From Treponema sp. (GTDB taxonomy: Bacteria > Spirochaetota > Spirochaetia > Treponematales > Treponemataceae), in the NCBI GenBank assembly GCA_016286365.1, contig JAEESN010000002.1, positions 62,001-126,000 on the forward strand: a stretch of DNA of 64,000 nt, read 5' to 3'. The stretch's first letter is position 1. Every line of letters starts with the position of its first letter. The notes under the pieces were generated by a model, which saw only the letters and a list, made by a program, of their open reading frames with translations, was not told the DNA's origin and did not search any database. Positions 25,650 to 35,400 of this stretch are shown here, one piece after another. Both the position numbers and the translations under genes were made by a program.

Positions 25650-27614
25650 TTACTTTTCGTCTTTTACCTCGTACTCAACGTCGTCGGCATTGCCTTTGTT
25701 GAATCCGGAAGCGCCGGAAGATGAGCCTGCATTAGAACCTGCATCACCGCTGGCACCGTCGTTTGGATTTGGACCTGCGCCCTGTGCTCCGGCCTGTGCA
25801 CCCTGCTGTTTGTAGAGTTCTTCTGCAATCTTATAAGAAGCCTGTTTTAATGCTTCTGTCTTAGACTTAATTTCTTCTGTGTTGTCACCCTGGAGTGCCT
25901 GTTTAAGGGCAGCGATTGCATCATCAATCTTCTGCTTTTCTGCACCGTCAACCTTGTCTCCAAGTTCCTTTACAGATTTTTCTGTTGCATAAATCAAGCT
26001 GTCTGCTTCGTTTCTTGCATCAACACTTTCACGTTTAGCTTTATCAGATGCTGCATTTGCTTCTGCATCCTTTACCATCTTTTCGATTTCTTCGTCGCTC
26101 AAGCCTGAAGAAGAAGTAATCTGTATGTGCTGTTCCTTTCCTGTTCCAAGGTCCTTAGCAGATACGTGAACAATACCGTTTGCATCGATATCGAATGTAA
26201 CTTCAATCTGAGGAACTCCACGAGGTGCGGCAGGAATACCAACTAAGTCAAAGCGTCCAAGTGTTCTGTTCTGGTCAGCCATTTCGCGTTCACCCTGAAG
26301 TACATGAATAGAAACTGCTGTCTGTCCGTCTGCTGCAGTAGAGAAGATCTGACTCTTCTTTGTAGGGATTGTTGTGTTACGAGAAATAAGTTTTGTCATA
26401 ACACCACCCATTGTTTCAATACCAAGTGAAAGTGGAGTTACATCAAGAAGAAGAACGTCTTTTACATCTCCTCCAAGTACACCACCCTGGATTGCAGCAC
26501 CTACTGCTACAGCTTCATCAGGGTTTACGGCACGGCTTCCTTCCTTACCAAAGATTGATTTAACAACTTCCTGAACTTTTGGCATACGAGAAGAACCACC
26601 AACTAAAAGAACTTCGTCGATTTTGTCAGAAGTAATTCCTGCATCTGCAAGAGCCTTGCGGCAAGGTTCCTTTGTTCTTTCGAATAAATCTTCTGTCATC
26701 TGTTCAAACTGAGCACGTGTCAAAGACTTCTGTAAGTGCTTTGGACCTGTGCTATCCGCTGTGATGAACGGAAGGTTGATGTCTGTAGAAGTCTGTGCAG
26801 AAAGCTGAATCTTTGCATTTTCTGCTGCTTCACGAAGACGCTGCATAGCCATAGGATCTTTAGAAAGGTCAATTCCAGTATCCTTTTTGAATTCGTCTAT
26901 TAACCAGTTGATGATTACACGGTCCCAGTCGTCTCCTCCAAGATGTGTATCACCGTTTGTAGATTTTACTTCGAATACACCGTCGCCAAGTTCGAGGATA
27001 GAAATATCGAATGTACCACCACCAAGGTCGTATACGGCGATTGTTTTTTCTTTGTTCTGATCTTTATTAAAACCGAATGCTAAAGAAGCTGCAGTTGGTT
27101 CGTTGATGATACGTTTTACATCAAGACCTGCAATCTTACCTGCATCCTTTGTTGCCTGACGCTGAGCATCGTTGAAGTAAGCCGGTACAGTAATAACAGC
27201 TTCTGTTACTTCCTGACCAAGATAATCTTCTGCAGTTTTCTTCATCTTCTGTAAGATGAAAGCAGAAATTTCCTGAGGAGAATACTGTTTCTTTGCTCCG
27301 TTTTCTTCTACTTCTACACGACAGTCAGAACCGTTATCTATAACTGCATAAGGAAGCTTTGTTGCTTCTCCCTGAAGTTCTGAGTATCTGTGACCAATAA
27401 GTCTCTTTACAGAATAAATTGTATTTTTTGGATTTGTTACCATCTGGTTTTTAGCAGGAGCACCTACAATTCTGTCTCCCTTAGAAGTAAAACCAACAAT
27501 AGATGGTGTTGTTCTTCCGCCTTCTGCATTCTGAATTACAACAGGTTCACCGTTTTCCATTACGGCTACACAAGAGTTTGTTGTTCCTAAGTCAATACCA
27601 ATAATCTTTCCCAT
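25650..27614 (-). CDS. dnaK: Molecular chaperone DnaK (Hsp70)
   Basis: ATP-driven chaperone. N-terminal [45 protein letters not shown] and the adenosine motif [16 protein letters not shown]; then the substrate-binding domain ([17 protein letters not shown]) and a helical lid. The C-terminal tail is Gly/Ala/Ser-rich and ends EYEVKDEK. 654 residues. The ribosome site GGGAGG directly abuts a long hairpin upstream (see 27630). Middle gene of grpE-dnaK-dnaJ. Confidence 0.98.
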   Translation of the reverse strand: MGKIIGIDLGTTNSCVAVMENGEPVVIQNAEGGRTTPSIVGFTSKGDRIVGAPAKNQMVTNPKNTIYSVKRLIGHRYSELQGEATKLPYAVIDNGSDCRVEVEENGAKKQYSPQEISAFILQKMKKTAEDYLGQEVTEAVITVPAYFNDAQRQATKDAGKIAGLDVKRIINEPTAASLAFGFNKDQNKEKTIAVYDLGGGTFDISILELGDGVFEVKSTNGDTHLGGDDWDRVIINWLIDEFKKDTGIDLSKDPMAMQRLREAAENAKIQLSAQTSTDINLPFITADSTGPKHLQKSLTRAQFEQMTEDLFERTKEPCRKALADAGITSDKIDEVLLVGGSSRMPKVQEVVKSIFGKEGSRAVNPDEAVAVGAAIQGGVLGGDVKDVLLLDVTPLSLGIETMGGVMTKLISRNTTIPTKKSQIFSTAADGQTAVSIHVLQGEREMADQNRTLGRFDLVGIPAAPRGVPQIEVTFDIDANGIVHVSAKDLGTGKEQHIQITSSSGLSDEEIEKMVKDAEANAASDKAKRESVDARNEADSLIYATEKSVKELGDKVDGAEKQKIDDAIAALKQALQGDNTEEIKSKTEALKQASYKIAEELYKQQGAQAGAQGAGPNPNDGASGDAGSNAGSSSGASGFNKGNADDVEYEVKDEK

Positions 27615-27629
27615 AATTGCGCTATCCTC

Positions 27630-27705
27630 CCGGGTAGCGCAATTAAACCGGTTGTCAAGGCTTTAAGCGTAGCGTGCCTTGACAACCAGGTATTTCACTA
27701 CCCGG
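27630..27705 (-). promoter_or_regulatory. Long double-stem hairpin ending at the dnaK ribosome site
   Basis: Outer stem CCGGGTAG/CTACCCGG (27630-27637 with 27698-27705) and inner stem GGTTGTCAAGGC/GCCTTGACAACC (27650-27661 with 27676-27687). On the transcript its 3' arm ends just before the GAGGA of the dnaK Shine-Dalgarno. It could be a processing, pausing or temperature-responsive element, or a mobile hairpin. Confidence 0.7.
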
Positions 27706-27734
27706 CTTTATTTAATTAATTTTTTATTTATTCC

Positions 27735-28352
27735 TCACGCTTTTGGTACGCTTACCATTACCTTAGCGTGTCTGATTACCTTATCTTTAAGTTTGTATCC
27801 CTTAAGATAAACCTGCTTCAAAGTTTCCTTTTCGGCACCTTCTTCTTCCGTACGGCCGATTGCTTCGTGAATATCAGGATTGAATTCATCTCCTTCTGCA
27901 CCGTAAGCCGTAAGTCCATATTTATCTTCGAGCATCTTTACCAGATTGCCGTTGATCATTTTAATACCATCTACGACTGCCTTTACATCAGTTGCATTTG
28001 CACCCGCTTCGAGTGTTCTGTCAAAATTATCAAGACTGTCGAGTAAGTCTCCTAAAAGACTTGCATTGGCATAATCGTATGTATCCTGCTTTTCTTTAAG
28101 CATTCTCTTTCTGTAGTTGTCAAAATCTGCAGCACGTCTTAAAAGCTGATCCTTTAAATCAGCATTTTCTTTTGTAAGAGCTTCGATTTTTTCTTCGGGA
28201 GTAAGCTCTTTTTCTTCTTTTACTTCTTCTCCAGCTTCTTCTGTCTTCTGTGCATCTGCAGTTGTTTCAGTTTCACCAGAAGCAGTATCTTCGGCCTGTG
28301 CTTCTTTTGTTTCTTCAGCCTGATCTTCTGCTTTCTTATTCTGTTCTTCCAA
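27735..28352 (-). CDS. grpE: Nucleotide exchange factor GrpE
   Basis: Exchanges ADP on DnaK. A long acidic Glu/Ala-rich N-terminal arm (EEQNKKAEDQAEETKEA) precedes the coiled coil (ELTPEEKIEALTKENADLKDQLLRRAADFDNYRKRM) and the beta-wing, with the signature HEAIGR and VYLKGYKLKDKVIRHAKVMVS. 205 residues. The start is TTG: an in-frame stop lies just upstream and AGGTG is spaced 7 nt before it. First gene of grpE-dnaK-dnaJ; no hrcA gene or CIRCE element is visible near it. Confidence 0.95.
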   Translation of the reverse strand: MEEQNKKAEDQAEETKEAQAEDTASGETETTADAQKTEEAGEEVKEEKELTPEEKIEALTKENADLKDQLLRRAADFDNYRKRMLKEKQDTYDYANASLLGDLLDSLDNFDRTLEAGANATDVKAVVDGIKMINGNLVKMLEDKYGLTAYGAEGDEFNPDIHEAIGRTEEEGAEKETLKQVYLKGYKLKDKVIRHAKVMVSVPKA

Positions 28353-28414
28353 AGCCTTTCACCTGTCCTTAATTATTTATCACCTTTTAAATTACTGATT
28401 TCTACAGTTAAACG

Positions 28415-29449
28415 TCAATATTTTTTAAAAAATTCCTTAAATTTTTCAGGTAGTTCAGATCTTACATCATAAAACTTTTCACCGGCCTTAAACGAAAGCC
28501 TTGCCGCATGAAGGCATATTCTTTCAAAATCTTTTCCACTGTAAAGCTCATCTCCCAAAATCGGAAGCCCTTCTTCGCTCAAATGTACCCTTATCTGATG
28601 AGTCCTTCCCGTGTGCAAAATGCATTTAATCAAAAAAACATCATCTTTACCTGATTTTCCTTCATCAATAACTTCAAAATCTGTCCGCGAATATAAACCG
28701 CCTTTTTCCTTACCCAACGCGCCCCACTTAGCAGCCTGACTTTTAGAAGAGATTCGCCCCATGTATTTTTCTACAGAAAACTTATCTCCAGGTTTGATTT
28801 CTCTTTTAGCCCCCGGAGCCTTTGTTACAACGCAGAAATATTCTTTTTGTAAGTCATCACTCTGATTATGATTTTCGAAAAGCTCATGGATGATTTTATT
28901 TACAGGCCGGTTTTTTGTAAAAAGAATTACACCGGATGTCTCGCGGTCAAGCCTGTGCATAATACCTGCATAAGGCGGATTTCTAAGCGATGGATTTCTC
29001 TTCCATAAATAATCAACAAGCGCATCGTGAAGGTTATCCCTCTTACCGGTAATAGTCTGTTCTACCGGGAAAAAGGCGGGTTTATTCAAAAAGATTAAAT
29101 CATCGTCTTCAAAAAGGACTGTATCATCTGTAACAGAAAACTGAATATCGTCGGGCTTTTTTTCGTAAAAGAACTTTTCGCTATCGAATAAAACACAAAC
29201 CTCCGATTTTCCGCGAAGTTCAAAAGATGGCCTTGTTACAACACGCGAATTTACACTCACACTGCCAGAAATGATGAGCCTGCGCAGTTTTGAATTGGAA
29301 GGGCTGTCCCCCCTGTCAAAAAAATCATCTTTACCCCGAGGGTTGTCCCCCCTGTTCAAAAAAATTTTAGAAGGCAGTTCTTCCCTTAAAAAAAGGTCCA
29401 GTCGCTGAGTTTTTTCTGTCTTTAGAATGATTTTCTTAGTTGCGGACAT
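28415..29449 (-). CDS. RluA/RluD-family pseudouridine synthase with REP insertions in its S4 domain
   Basis: Isomerises uridine in rRNA (or tRNA). The catalytic motif HRLDRETSGVILFTKN is intact, as are GRTHQIRVHLSEEGLPILGDELY and the C-terminal LHAARLSFKAG. The N-terminal S4 RNA-binding domain is split: RLDLFLREELPS is followed by about 20 residues (NRGDNPRGKDDFFDRGDSP) that translate two REP copies, then SKLRRLIISGSVSVN resumes the S4 fold. The insertion keeps frame. The ATG directly follows the stop of the ankyrin gene upstream. RluC/D assignment cannot be decided by eye. Confidence 0.9.
   Translation of the reverse strand: MSATKKIILKTEKTQRLDLFLREELPSKIFLNRGDNPRGKDDFFDRGDSPSNSKLRRLIISGSVSVNSRVVTRPSFELRGKSEVCVLFDSEKFFYEKKPDDIQFSVTDDTVLFEDDDLIFLNKPAFFPVEQTITGKRDNLHDALVDYLWKRNPSLRNPPYAGIMHRLDRETSGVILFTKNRPVNKIIHELFENHNQSDDLQKEYFCVVTKAPGAKREIKPGDKFSVEKYMGRISSKSQAAKWGALGKEKGGLYSRTDFEVIDEGKSGKDDVFLIKCILHTGRTHQIRVHLSEEGLPILGDELYSGKDFERICLHAARLSFKAGEKFYDVRSELPEKFKEFFKKY
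29299..29316 (+). repeat. REP-like element inside the rluA-type gene
   Basis: Reads aagggctgtcccccctgt; encodes DRGDSP on the minus strand. It pairs with the copy 39 bp away in the same orientation. Confidence 0.85.
29337..29355 (+). repeat. Second REP-like element inside the rluA-type gene
   Basis: Reads cgagggttgtcccccctgt; encodes NRGDNPRG on the minus strand, within the S4 domain. Confidence 0.85.
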
Positions 29450-30901
29450 TTAGTTTGCCGCTCCGGCGTTTTTCAAAAGCTTTTCAACTTCTTCGTGATT
29501 TAAACGTCTGGCATAATATAAGGCGGTTTTTCCGTCGGAATCGGTTTCTTCAAGATTCAGATTTGTATTCGAAAGATACTGTTTTACAACATCACTTTTG
29601 TTTAAGATTACAGCTTCGTGGAAAGTATAAATCAATGGGAATTTATTTTCCTTTCTTGCAATCATATCAAGAATCTGGCAGTATTCCTTAATTTTCTGTT
29701 CGTTTGTAGATTTATTCAGATATTTTACTGCATAAGTTCTTGGAGTTTCACCGCGTGAGTTTCTTACATTCACATTAATCCCAAGTTCAATCGCACAGAT
29801 TGCACCACCAAGCTCGCAGGCCGGATAATAAGGCGGATTAGGTTCTTTTATACCATTAGAAAGGATGAACATGAGAGTGTTTCCAACATCAGGATTTTCT
29901 GCATTGATGTTTGCACCCGCTTCGTACAAAACCTTCATCTGCTTAGGATGATTCCATATTGCAGCAAGAATAAAAGGAGTATATCCGCTCGAAGGATCCA
30001 CATAATTTACATCACAGCCCTTCTGAATGCAGAGTTTTACAAGCTCGGGACTATCTTTAGAAATACAGGCCATAATCAAAGCCGAAGTTCCGTAAGAATC
30101 CTTTATTGTAATGTCTGCCCCGTACTGAATCAGAAGAGAAACACATTCAATTTCTCCGTTGTAGCAGGCATTCAAAACAGGTATTTCATTTTTATTTTTC
30201 TTTGTTACTCTTGTGTCCGCCCCGTTTTCCAGAAGGATTCTGAGGATTAATGGAAGTCCGTTGTAAGCCGCAATCGAAAGCGCTGTATTTCCTTTTTTAG
30301 TGATTGCATTTACATCGGCACCTTCGCTTATGAGGTACTGAACTAAAGACACATCAATCAGATTTGAATAATAATCAACTGCAAGAATAAGAGGAGTTTC
30401 GCCATCAGAATTAGAAACATTTACCTTTGCACCATACTGAACTAAAAGCTTTGCATATTTCCCACCCTGCTTTTTAATCGTAGCCATGAGCGGAGTGTCG
30501 TTTGTATTTTTCTGTTTTTTATTTACATTTGCCCCGTACGAAATCAAAAGCCTTATCATATCATTCTGATTTTTTGGTTTTTCAGAAGCCCAGCACACTT
30601 CGTACAGAGGAAAGTTCAATCCTGCATCAGGTTTAGCTCCGGATTTTAAAAGAAGCTTTGCAAGTTCATATTCATTATCGATTGCGGCATAACTCAAAAG
30701 CGTATAGCCTAAAAGATTTTCTTTATTAAGATTTATTTTTTTCTGATTTATTGCTTCGTAAACATCCTTATCTCCGCTGCGGAGTTTTTCATAAAGCACA
30801 TCAACCGAATAACTGTTAATCTGCTTATATTTATCCTGCGCAGAAAGCGAAAAAGTGAGGAAAATATGAATGATTGACAAAAGCAGTAAATTCTTCTTCA
30901 T
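29450..30901 (-). CDS. Exported ankyrin-repeat protein
   Basis: Signal peptide MKKNLLLLSIIHIFLTFSLSAQ, then about eleven ankyrin repeats of about 33 residues, e.g. GNTALSIAAYNGLPLILRILLENGAD, SGYTPFILAAIWNHPKQMKVLYEAGANIN and DGKTALYYARRLNHEEVEKLL. These are protein-interaction solenoids; the signal suggests a periplasmic place. 483 residues, complete. It follows the 30907 gene by 5 nt and precedes the rluA-type gene without a gap, so it is in an operon. The partner is unknown. Confidence 0.88.
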   Translation of the reverse strand: MKKNLLLLSIIHIFLTFSLSAQDKYKQINSYSVDVLYEKLRSGDKDVYEAINQKKINLNKENLLGYTLLSYAAIDNEYELAKLLLKSGAKPDAGLNFPLYEVCWASEKPKNQNDMIRLLISYGANVNKKQKNTNDTPLMATIKKQGGKYAKLLVQYGAKVNVSNSDGETPLILAVDYYSNLIDVSLVQYLISEGADVNAITKKGNTALSIAAYNGLPLILRILLENGADTRVTKKNKNEIPVLNACYNGEIECVSLLIQYGADITIKDSYGTSALIMACISKDSPELVKLCIQKGCDVNYVDPSSGYTPFILAAIWNHPKQMKVLYEAGANINAENPDVGNTLMFILSNGIKEPNPPYYPACELGGAICAIELGINVNVRNSRGETPRTYAVKYLNKSTNEQKIKEYCQILDMIARKENKFPLIYTFHEAVILNKSDVVKQYLSNTNLNLEETDSDGKTALYYARRLNHEEVEKLLKNAGAAN

Positions 30902-30906
30902 TCTAT

Positions 30907-31899
30907 TTATTGTACTATAAAATCAGGACCTTCGCCACCCGCAAAGACTTTTATTTTACAATGCTCCATGCAGACGTTTTCTATAAAGGATTCAAGATCT
31001 AAAACCTCGGGACTGAATAAATCATCAGGATTATAAGAAGTTTCTATTACAGATTCAATGTTTTCTCCGGTCAAACGCGACATTGCTCCATTCAGTCTGA
31101 TTATGTCATCAACTAAAACAATATATTCACTTTTTGATTTTTCCTCGTATTTTTCGTTCGTAAAAAGAATCTGCATTTTTTCTATGGCAGGATGATTTTC
31201 TTTTTCCGGAGTATATCCGCTTTTAAAATCACAGTTATTGCATCTCTGCCATTCAGCAAAGTCAGCAAAAAATTTAGAAGGATAGATTCGAAGTGGTTTT
31301 AGAACCGACAAAAACCATGGAACTGCGCGCCCGAAAGAATAAAAAGTTTTACAGGCAAAAGAAACATCGCGAGCATAACGGATTTCCTTTGCAGAAAAAA
31401 GCCCCGTAACCTTTGCCTCGGTCTTTTCGTTCTGAGAGTTTTCGAGCTCGGGAAAATCAATGTGATTAGGATACTGCTGTACTGCAAAATCCAGGCGTTC
31501 CATATAAGCTTTTAAGGTATCGCAATCATCAAGAGCATAAAAAAGCATGAATCCAAAAACAATTCCGTTATCGTTTAAAAGCCGTGCCTTATTCGCATAG
31601 TATTTTTTATCAAAAAGGATTTTGCCACCCTTACTCGTACACCTTAAAGGAATATCAAAAGAAATAAAAAGTCCTTCCGAAGCTGCAATAACTTCGCGGT
31701 CTAAAACAGACGCCTCTATATAGAAAGAAACAAACACCTCGGGCGCATGCTCTTTTAAAAGATTTAAAATCTTTAATACACGTTTTTTGTCTGAGGCAAT
31801 TTTGTCGTCGTGAATGGAAAATTCGGTAATCTTTTTAGAGACCAAAGCCGGAATCTGAGATTCTATTTCTGCTCCTGTAAACTGATATTCATTCTGCAT
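30907..31899 (-). CDS. Conserved-looking hypothetical protein, possible TIM-barrel
   Basis: 330 residues, cytoplasmic, no signal or membrane helix. Segments such as EFSIHDDKIASDKKRVLKILNLLKEHAPEVFVSFYIEA and ASEGLFISFDIPLRC resemble the order of strands and helices of radical-SAM barrels. However, there is no CxxxCxxC cluster; the only close pair is RCNNC near residue 219. I cannot name a family. It sits between asnA and the ankyrin gene on the same strand with short gaps. Confidence 0.6.
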   Translation of the reverse strand: MQNEYQFTGAEIESQIPALVSKKITEFSIHDDKIASDKKRVLKILNLLKEHAPEVFVSFYIEASVLDREVIAASEGLFISFDIPLRCTSKGGKILFDKKYYANKARLLNDNGIVFGFMLFYALDDCDTLKAYMERLDFAVQQYPNHIDFPELENSQNEKTEAKVTGLFSAKEIRYARDVSFACKTFYSFGRAVPWFLSVLKPLRIYPSKFFADFAEWQRCNNCDFKSGYTPEKENHPAIEKMQILFTNEKYEEKSKSEYIVLVDDIIRLNGAMSRLTGENIESVIETSYNPDDLFSPEVLDLESFIENVCMEHCKIKVFAGGEGPDFIVQ

Positions 31900-31928
31900 A
31901 ATCTAAATCCCAAATCCCAGGCAATTTT

Positions 31929-32960
31929 TTAAAGAAGAACTATTCCTCTTTTTTTACAATCCTGTTTGATTTCGTCGGTCCAGACGCTTACCTGTGTTTC
32001 TCCAATGTGAGCCTTTCTTAAAAGGAACATACAAAGGCGTGACTGTCCGATTCCACCGCCAAGAGTCTGAGTGAGTTTTCCGCTTAAAAGCTTTTTATGG
32101 AATTCGAGTTTTTCACGCTCAGTCATTCCTCTTTCTTTAAGCTGAGCTCTAAGGCTGTCCGGACTAACACGAATACCCATAGAAGAAAGTTCAAACGCAG
32201 AGTTTAAAACCGGGTTCCAGATAAGGATATCGCCATTTAAACCGCGGTGTCCGTCGCCTGTTTCTGTAATCCAGTCATCGTAGTCTGGCGCACGTCCATC
32301 GTGGATAGTTCCGTCATCAAGCTTTCCACCAATACCTGTAATAAATACAGCACCATACTGCTTACAAACCTTATTTTCTCTTTCCTTTGGAGTAAGCTTT
32401 GGATACTGGCGCTGAAGGTCATCAGCATAAAGAATCTTAATGTCTTTTGGAAGGCAAGGCTTAATCTTTGGATATCTGTCAAAGATAAAGAATTCAGTGC
32501 GTTTAATACAGTTGTAAACTCTTTTTACAATCTCGTGAAGGTAGAAAACAGTTCTGTCTTTAGGATCGATTGCCATTTCCCAGTCCCACTGATCTACGTA
32601 AATAGAATGAATAGGATCCAAATCTTCATCAGGGCGGAGAGCATTCATATCTGTATAGATTCCAAAGCCCGGTTCCATACCAAGTTCTGTAATCTTCATT
32701 CTCTTCCATTTTGCAAGCGACTGCACGATTTCCATTTTAGAATCGTTCAAAGCTTTTACAGGAAAAGATACAGGGCGTTCAACACCGTTCAAATCATCAT
32801 TAATACCACGGCCACTTCCAACAAAAAGAGGAGCTGTAACGCGGGTAAGATTTAATTCTGTAGAAAGGGCAAGCTGAAAAAAATCCTTTATTGCGACAAT
32901 CGCATGTTCTGTTTCTTTTGTGTTTAATATTGATTTATATTTTGCAGGTAATTTAATCAT
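31929..32960 (-). CDS. asnA: Aspartate-ammonia ligase (AsnA)
   Basis: Makes asparagine from aspartate, ammonia and ATP with a class II synthetase-like fold. Seen: N-terminal TKETEHAIVAIKDFFQLALSTELNLTRVTAPLFV, GRGINDDLNGVERPVSF, HSIYVDQWDWE and GGGIGQSRLCMFLLRKAHIGE. 343 residues, normal (about 330-340). AAGGAT precedes the ATG, with a TATACT-like -10 about 10 nt further upstream. Downstream of apt, 27 nt apart. Confidence 0.96.
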   Translation of the reverse strand: MIKLPAKYKSILNTKETEHAIVAIKDFFQLALSTELNLTRVTAPLFVGSGRGINDDLNGVERPVSFPVKALNDSKMEIVQSLAKWKRMKITELGMEPGFGIYTDMNALRPDEDLDPIHSIYVDQWDWEMAIDPKDRTVFYLHEIVKRVYNCIKRTEFFIFDRYPKIKPCLPKDIKILYADDLQRQYPKLTPKERENKVCKQYGAVFITGIGGKLDDGTIHDGRAPDYDDWITETGDGHRGLNGDILIWNPVLNSAFELSSMGIRVSPDSLRAQLKERGMTEREKLEFHKKLLSGKLTQTLGGGIGQSRLCMFLLRKAHIGETQVSVWTDEIKQDCKKRGIVLL

Positions 32961-32987
32961 AAGTTTTATCCTTCTTTATAGTATAAT

Positions 32988-33518
32988 TTATTTTCCACTG
33001 TAATTAATCAAAGTGGTGATTTTGCATGGTGATAAAACCTTCTGATAATTTAATTCGGGAAGACCGATTACACCGAAGAAATCAGTTACTTCCCCGCCTC
33101 CCTGCTCAATCAGATTTTTACTTGCAGCGAGCGTACCGCCTGTAGCAATCAGATCATCTACAACTAAAAACTTCTGTCCCTTCTGAACATCAGCTTTGTG
33201 GATTTCTACAGTTGCAGAACCATATTCAAGGGCGTAACTGCATTCGTATGTATCGCCCGGTAATTTACCTTTTTTGCGGATTAAAACTAATGGAATGCCA
33301 AGTCTTTCGGCTAAAGGAGATGCAAAAATAAAACCGCGGCTTTCTACAGCCCCAATCGCATCGATTTTAGAGTCTTTATAAATTTCGTACATCTGGTCTG
33401 TTACAAATTTTAATGCATCCGGATTAACGAGAATTCCTGTAATGTCATAGAATAAAATACCCGGTTTTGGAAAATCAGGGACACGGCGGATAGCCTTATC
33501 AAGCAATTCTAAAGTCAT
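32988..33518 (-). CDS. apt: Adenine phosphoribosyltransferase
   Basis: Salvages adenine with PRPP to AMP. PRPP-binding motif FLVVDDLIATGGTLAAS, the N-terminal RRVPDFPKPGILFYDITGIL, and AVESRGFIFASPLAERLGIPLVLIRKKGKLPG. 176 residues, normal. GGAG lies 9 nt before the ATG. Located between the membrane protein gene (37 nt) and asnA. Confidence 0.97.
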   Translation of the reverse strand: MTLELLDKAIRRVPDFPKPGILFYDITGILVNPDALKFVTDQMYEIYKDSKIDAIGAVESRGFIFASPLAERLGIPLVLIRKKGKLPGDTYECSYALEYGSATVEIHKADVQKGQKFLVVDDLIATGGTLAASKNLIEQGGGEVTDFFGVIGLPELNYQKVLSPCKITTLINYSGK

Positions 33519-33555
33519 TTAAATACACTCCACAAGAGTAGTATTTTAATACAAA

Positions 33556-35388
33556 CTAAACAGAACGTCTACCAATAAAGTAAACCGATGCGCAGACGAA
33601 AGCCAGAAGATAAATCACAAGTCCTGCAAAAATTGCTCCGGTTGCTCCTATAAATCCTAAAAGTACATAATTCAAAAGGCGGAAGAGGAACATCATCATC
33701 ATAAAGAATAAAAGCTGTCCGAAAATCATGAACGGAAAACTGAATACCCACGAGAACTTAAAGTACTGACTTTCACCAATTCTGTTATTCCATCCGAACG
33801 AAGCCATGCAGATAAAGAGGAACAGAAGGAAAACAGGATATAAGAGTCTGTTCAAAAGATTCTGTCCGTACATCTCGGTAGAATATCCAAACATAGATAC
33901 TTTCGAAACAATCTTAAAGAGCGTGCTCATAGAAATTGCATTCGGATTACCGGTTGAATCTTCAATCATCTTGAATAAATCAAAAGATACAGGATAGAGG
34001 ATTGAATCAGATTTTTCTTCCTTTACACCGGTTGCAAAAGTATATTCCGGAGCCGAAACCATTCCTTCATCATCCCTGCCAATAGATTTTAGAAGGATGT
34101 ATGGAATGTAATCAGTTTTTTCGTCAATTCCAAGTTCGTTCTTAGTCTTTTCATCAAAATTAGCAGCGGCAACAGGTAAAACTTTTGCATAATCAACGTG
34201 CATTGTTTTAAGCCATCGGCCTTCTGTGTCGAGCGTGATGATGGAAAGATCTCTTAGGTACTGAACGGAAAATCCTGTAGATTCAACAACAGTCATTCCT
34301 TTAAAATAGAAGATTGATTGAGTGAGATCAGGATTTTTATAAATAAAATAAACATTGTTTGCACTTTCAAAACTTGCAAGTTCTAAAGTTTCATCTATAA
34401 AAAAATATTTTTCTTCTACGCTTTTTTTAGAAACATCAAGATAGAAAACAACATCAGGGTCGCGGCTTAATTCAAGAGATTTGTTACTAAGACGGCTGAA
34501 TAAATAATATGCCTTGATGTCATCTCCCTGGATGAGCGCCATATAAGCTTCGCATTTTTCTGCATAATCAAGCTGGGCCTGTGTTTTAGATGTGTTGTGA
34601 ACCTCTGTGATATTATTCCATGCCTTTGCCGAAAGCTGTTTTAATTCTGCAAGATTAGGATCCTTAGAAGAAGTGAGTTTAATTCCCATCTGTGCGTTGT
34701 AATGTGCATCAAACCATTTTCCTTCTTCGTATGCCTTGCGTGATTTTAAAAGACACTGATAAGCCTGCGAGATTTTTTCTTCTTCGAGCTTGAGTTTTGT
34801 GTCTTTATCTTCTATCACTTCTGCAGTAGCGGCATTGATTTTAGGAGCCTTTACCATCTGATGATTTAAAATGATCTTGGTTTTGTTTTTAAGATCGTTT
34901 GCTTCTGCAGAATCCGGTTCAAGCTTTAAAACTGCGTCTGCATAGCGGGCTGCACGTGAATAAAAGCCTTCTTCGTAAAAATGATTTCCAACCTTAATAT
35001 ATTCCTTAATGATTTTCGGTCTGTTTACGATTTCGTTTTTGCTGCGGTTTACCATAAGGCCGAATGTTTCGTTTGCAAGAGTCAAAAGAGCCACACCGAT
35101 GATCGAAACAATCATAACAGTCTCGAATCTTTTAAGCATGGCGTGACTGAATCGTCTGGTAGCCCCTTCTGAGTTATGGCCAAAGTGCACAGAGCAGCTT
35201 ACCGCAAAGCCTGTAAAGACCATAGCGGGCAAAAACTTAAGAAAGTAATCCATGCCCGTTAAAAACTTATAGGTTTTTGCCCCGTACACGGTAACCTCAG
35301 GAGGCAGCCCCGTACAAAAGCCTGCTATTACACATACCGCAAATCCAAGAACTAAAAAAAACGATAATATACCTAAGACCTTTTTCAT
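33556..35388 (-). CDS. Multipass membrane protein with TPR-like central region
   Basis: About three N-terminal helices (7-27, 50-70, 93-112), a large soluble part and four C-terminal helices from about residue 520 to 605. The segment GNHFYEEGFYSRAARYADAVLKLEPDSAEANDLKNKTK is TPR-like, and KAYEEGKWFDAHYNAQMGIKL could be a second unit. No catalytic motif seen. It follows the 35401 membrane-protein gene by 12 nt and likely works with it. Function unknown. Confidence 0.7.
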   Translation of the reverse strand: MKKVLGILSFFLVLGFAVCVIAGFCTGLPPEVTVYGAKTYKFLTGMDYFLKFLPAMVFTGFAVSCSVHFGHNSEGATRRFSHAMLKRFETVMIVSIIGVALLTLANETFGLMVNRSKNEIVNRPKIIKEYIKVGNHFYEEGFYSRAARYADAVLKLEPDSAEANDLKNKTKIILNHQMVKAPKINAATAEVIEDKDTKLKLEEEKISQAYQCLLKSRKAYEEGKWFDAHYNAQMGIKLTSSKDPNLAELKQLSAKAWNNITEVHNTSKTQAQLDYAEKCEAYMALIQGDDIKAYYLFSRLSNKSLELSRDPDVVFYLDVSKKSVEEKYFFIDETLELASFESANNVYFIYKNPDLTQSIFYFKGMTVVESTGFSVQYLRDLSIITLDTEGRWLKTMHVDYAKVLPVAAANFDEKTKNELGIDEKTDYIPYILLKSIGRDDEGMVSAPEYTFATGVKEEKSDSILYPVSFDLFKMIEDSTGNPNAISMSTLFKIVSKVSMFGYSTEMYGQNLLNRLLYPVFLLFLFICMASFGWNNRIGESQYFKFSWVFSFPFMIFGQLLFFMMMMFLFRLLNYVLLGFIGATGAIFAGLVIYLLAFVCASVYFIGRRSV

Positions 35389-35400
35389 ACTCTTCCCCCC

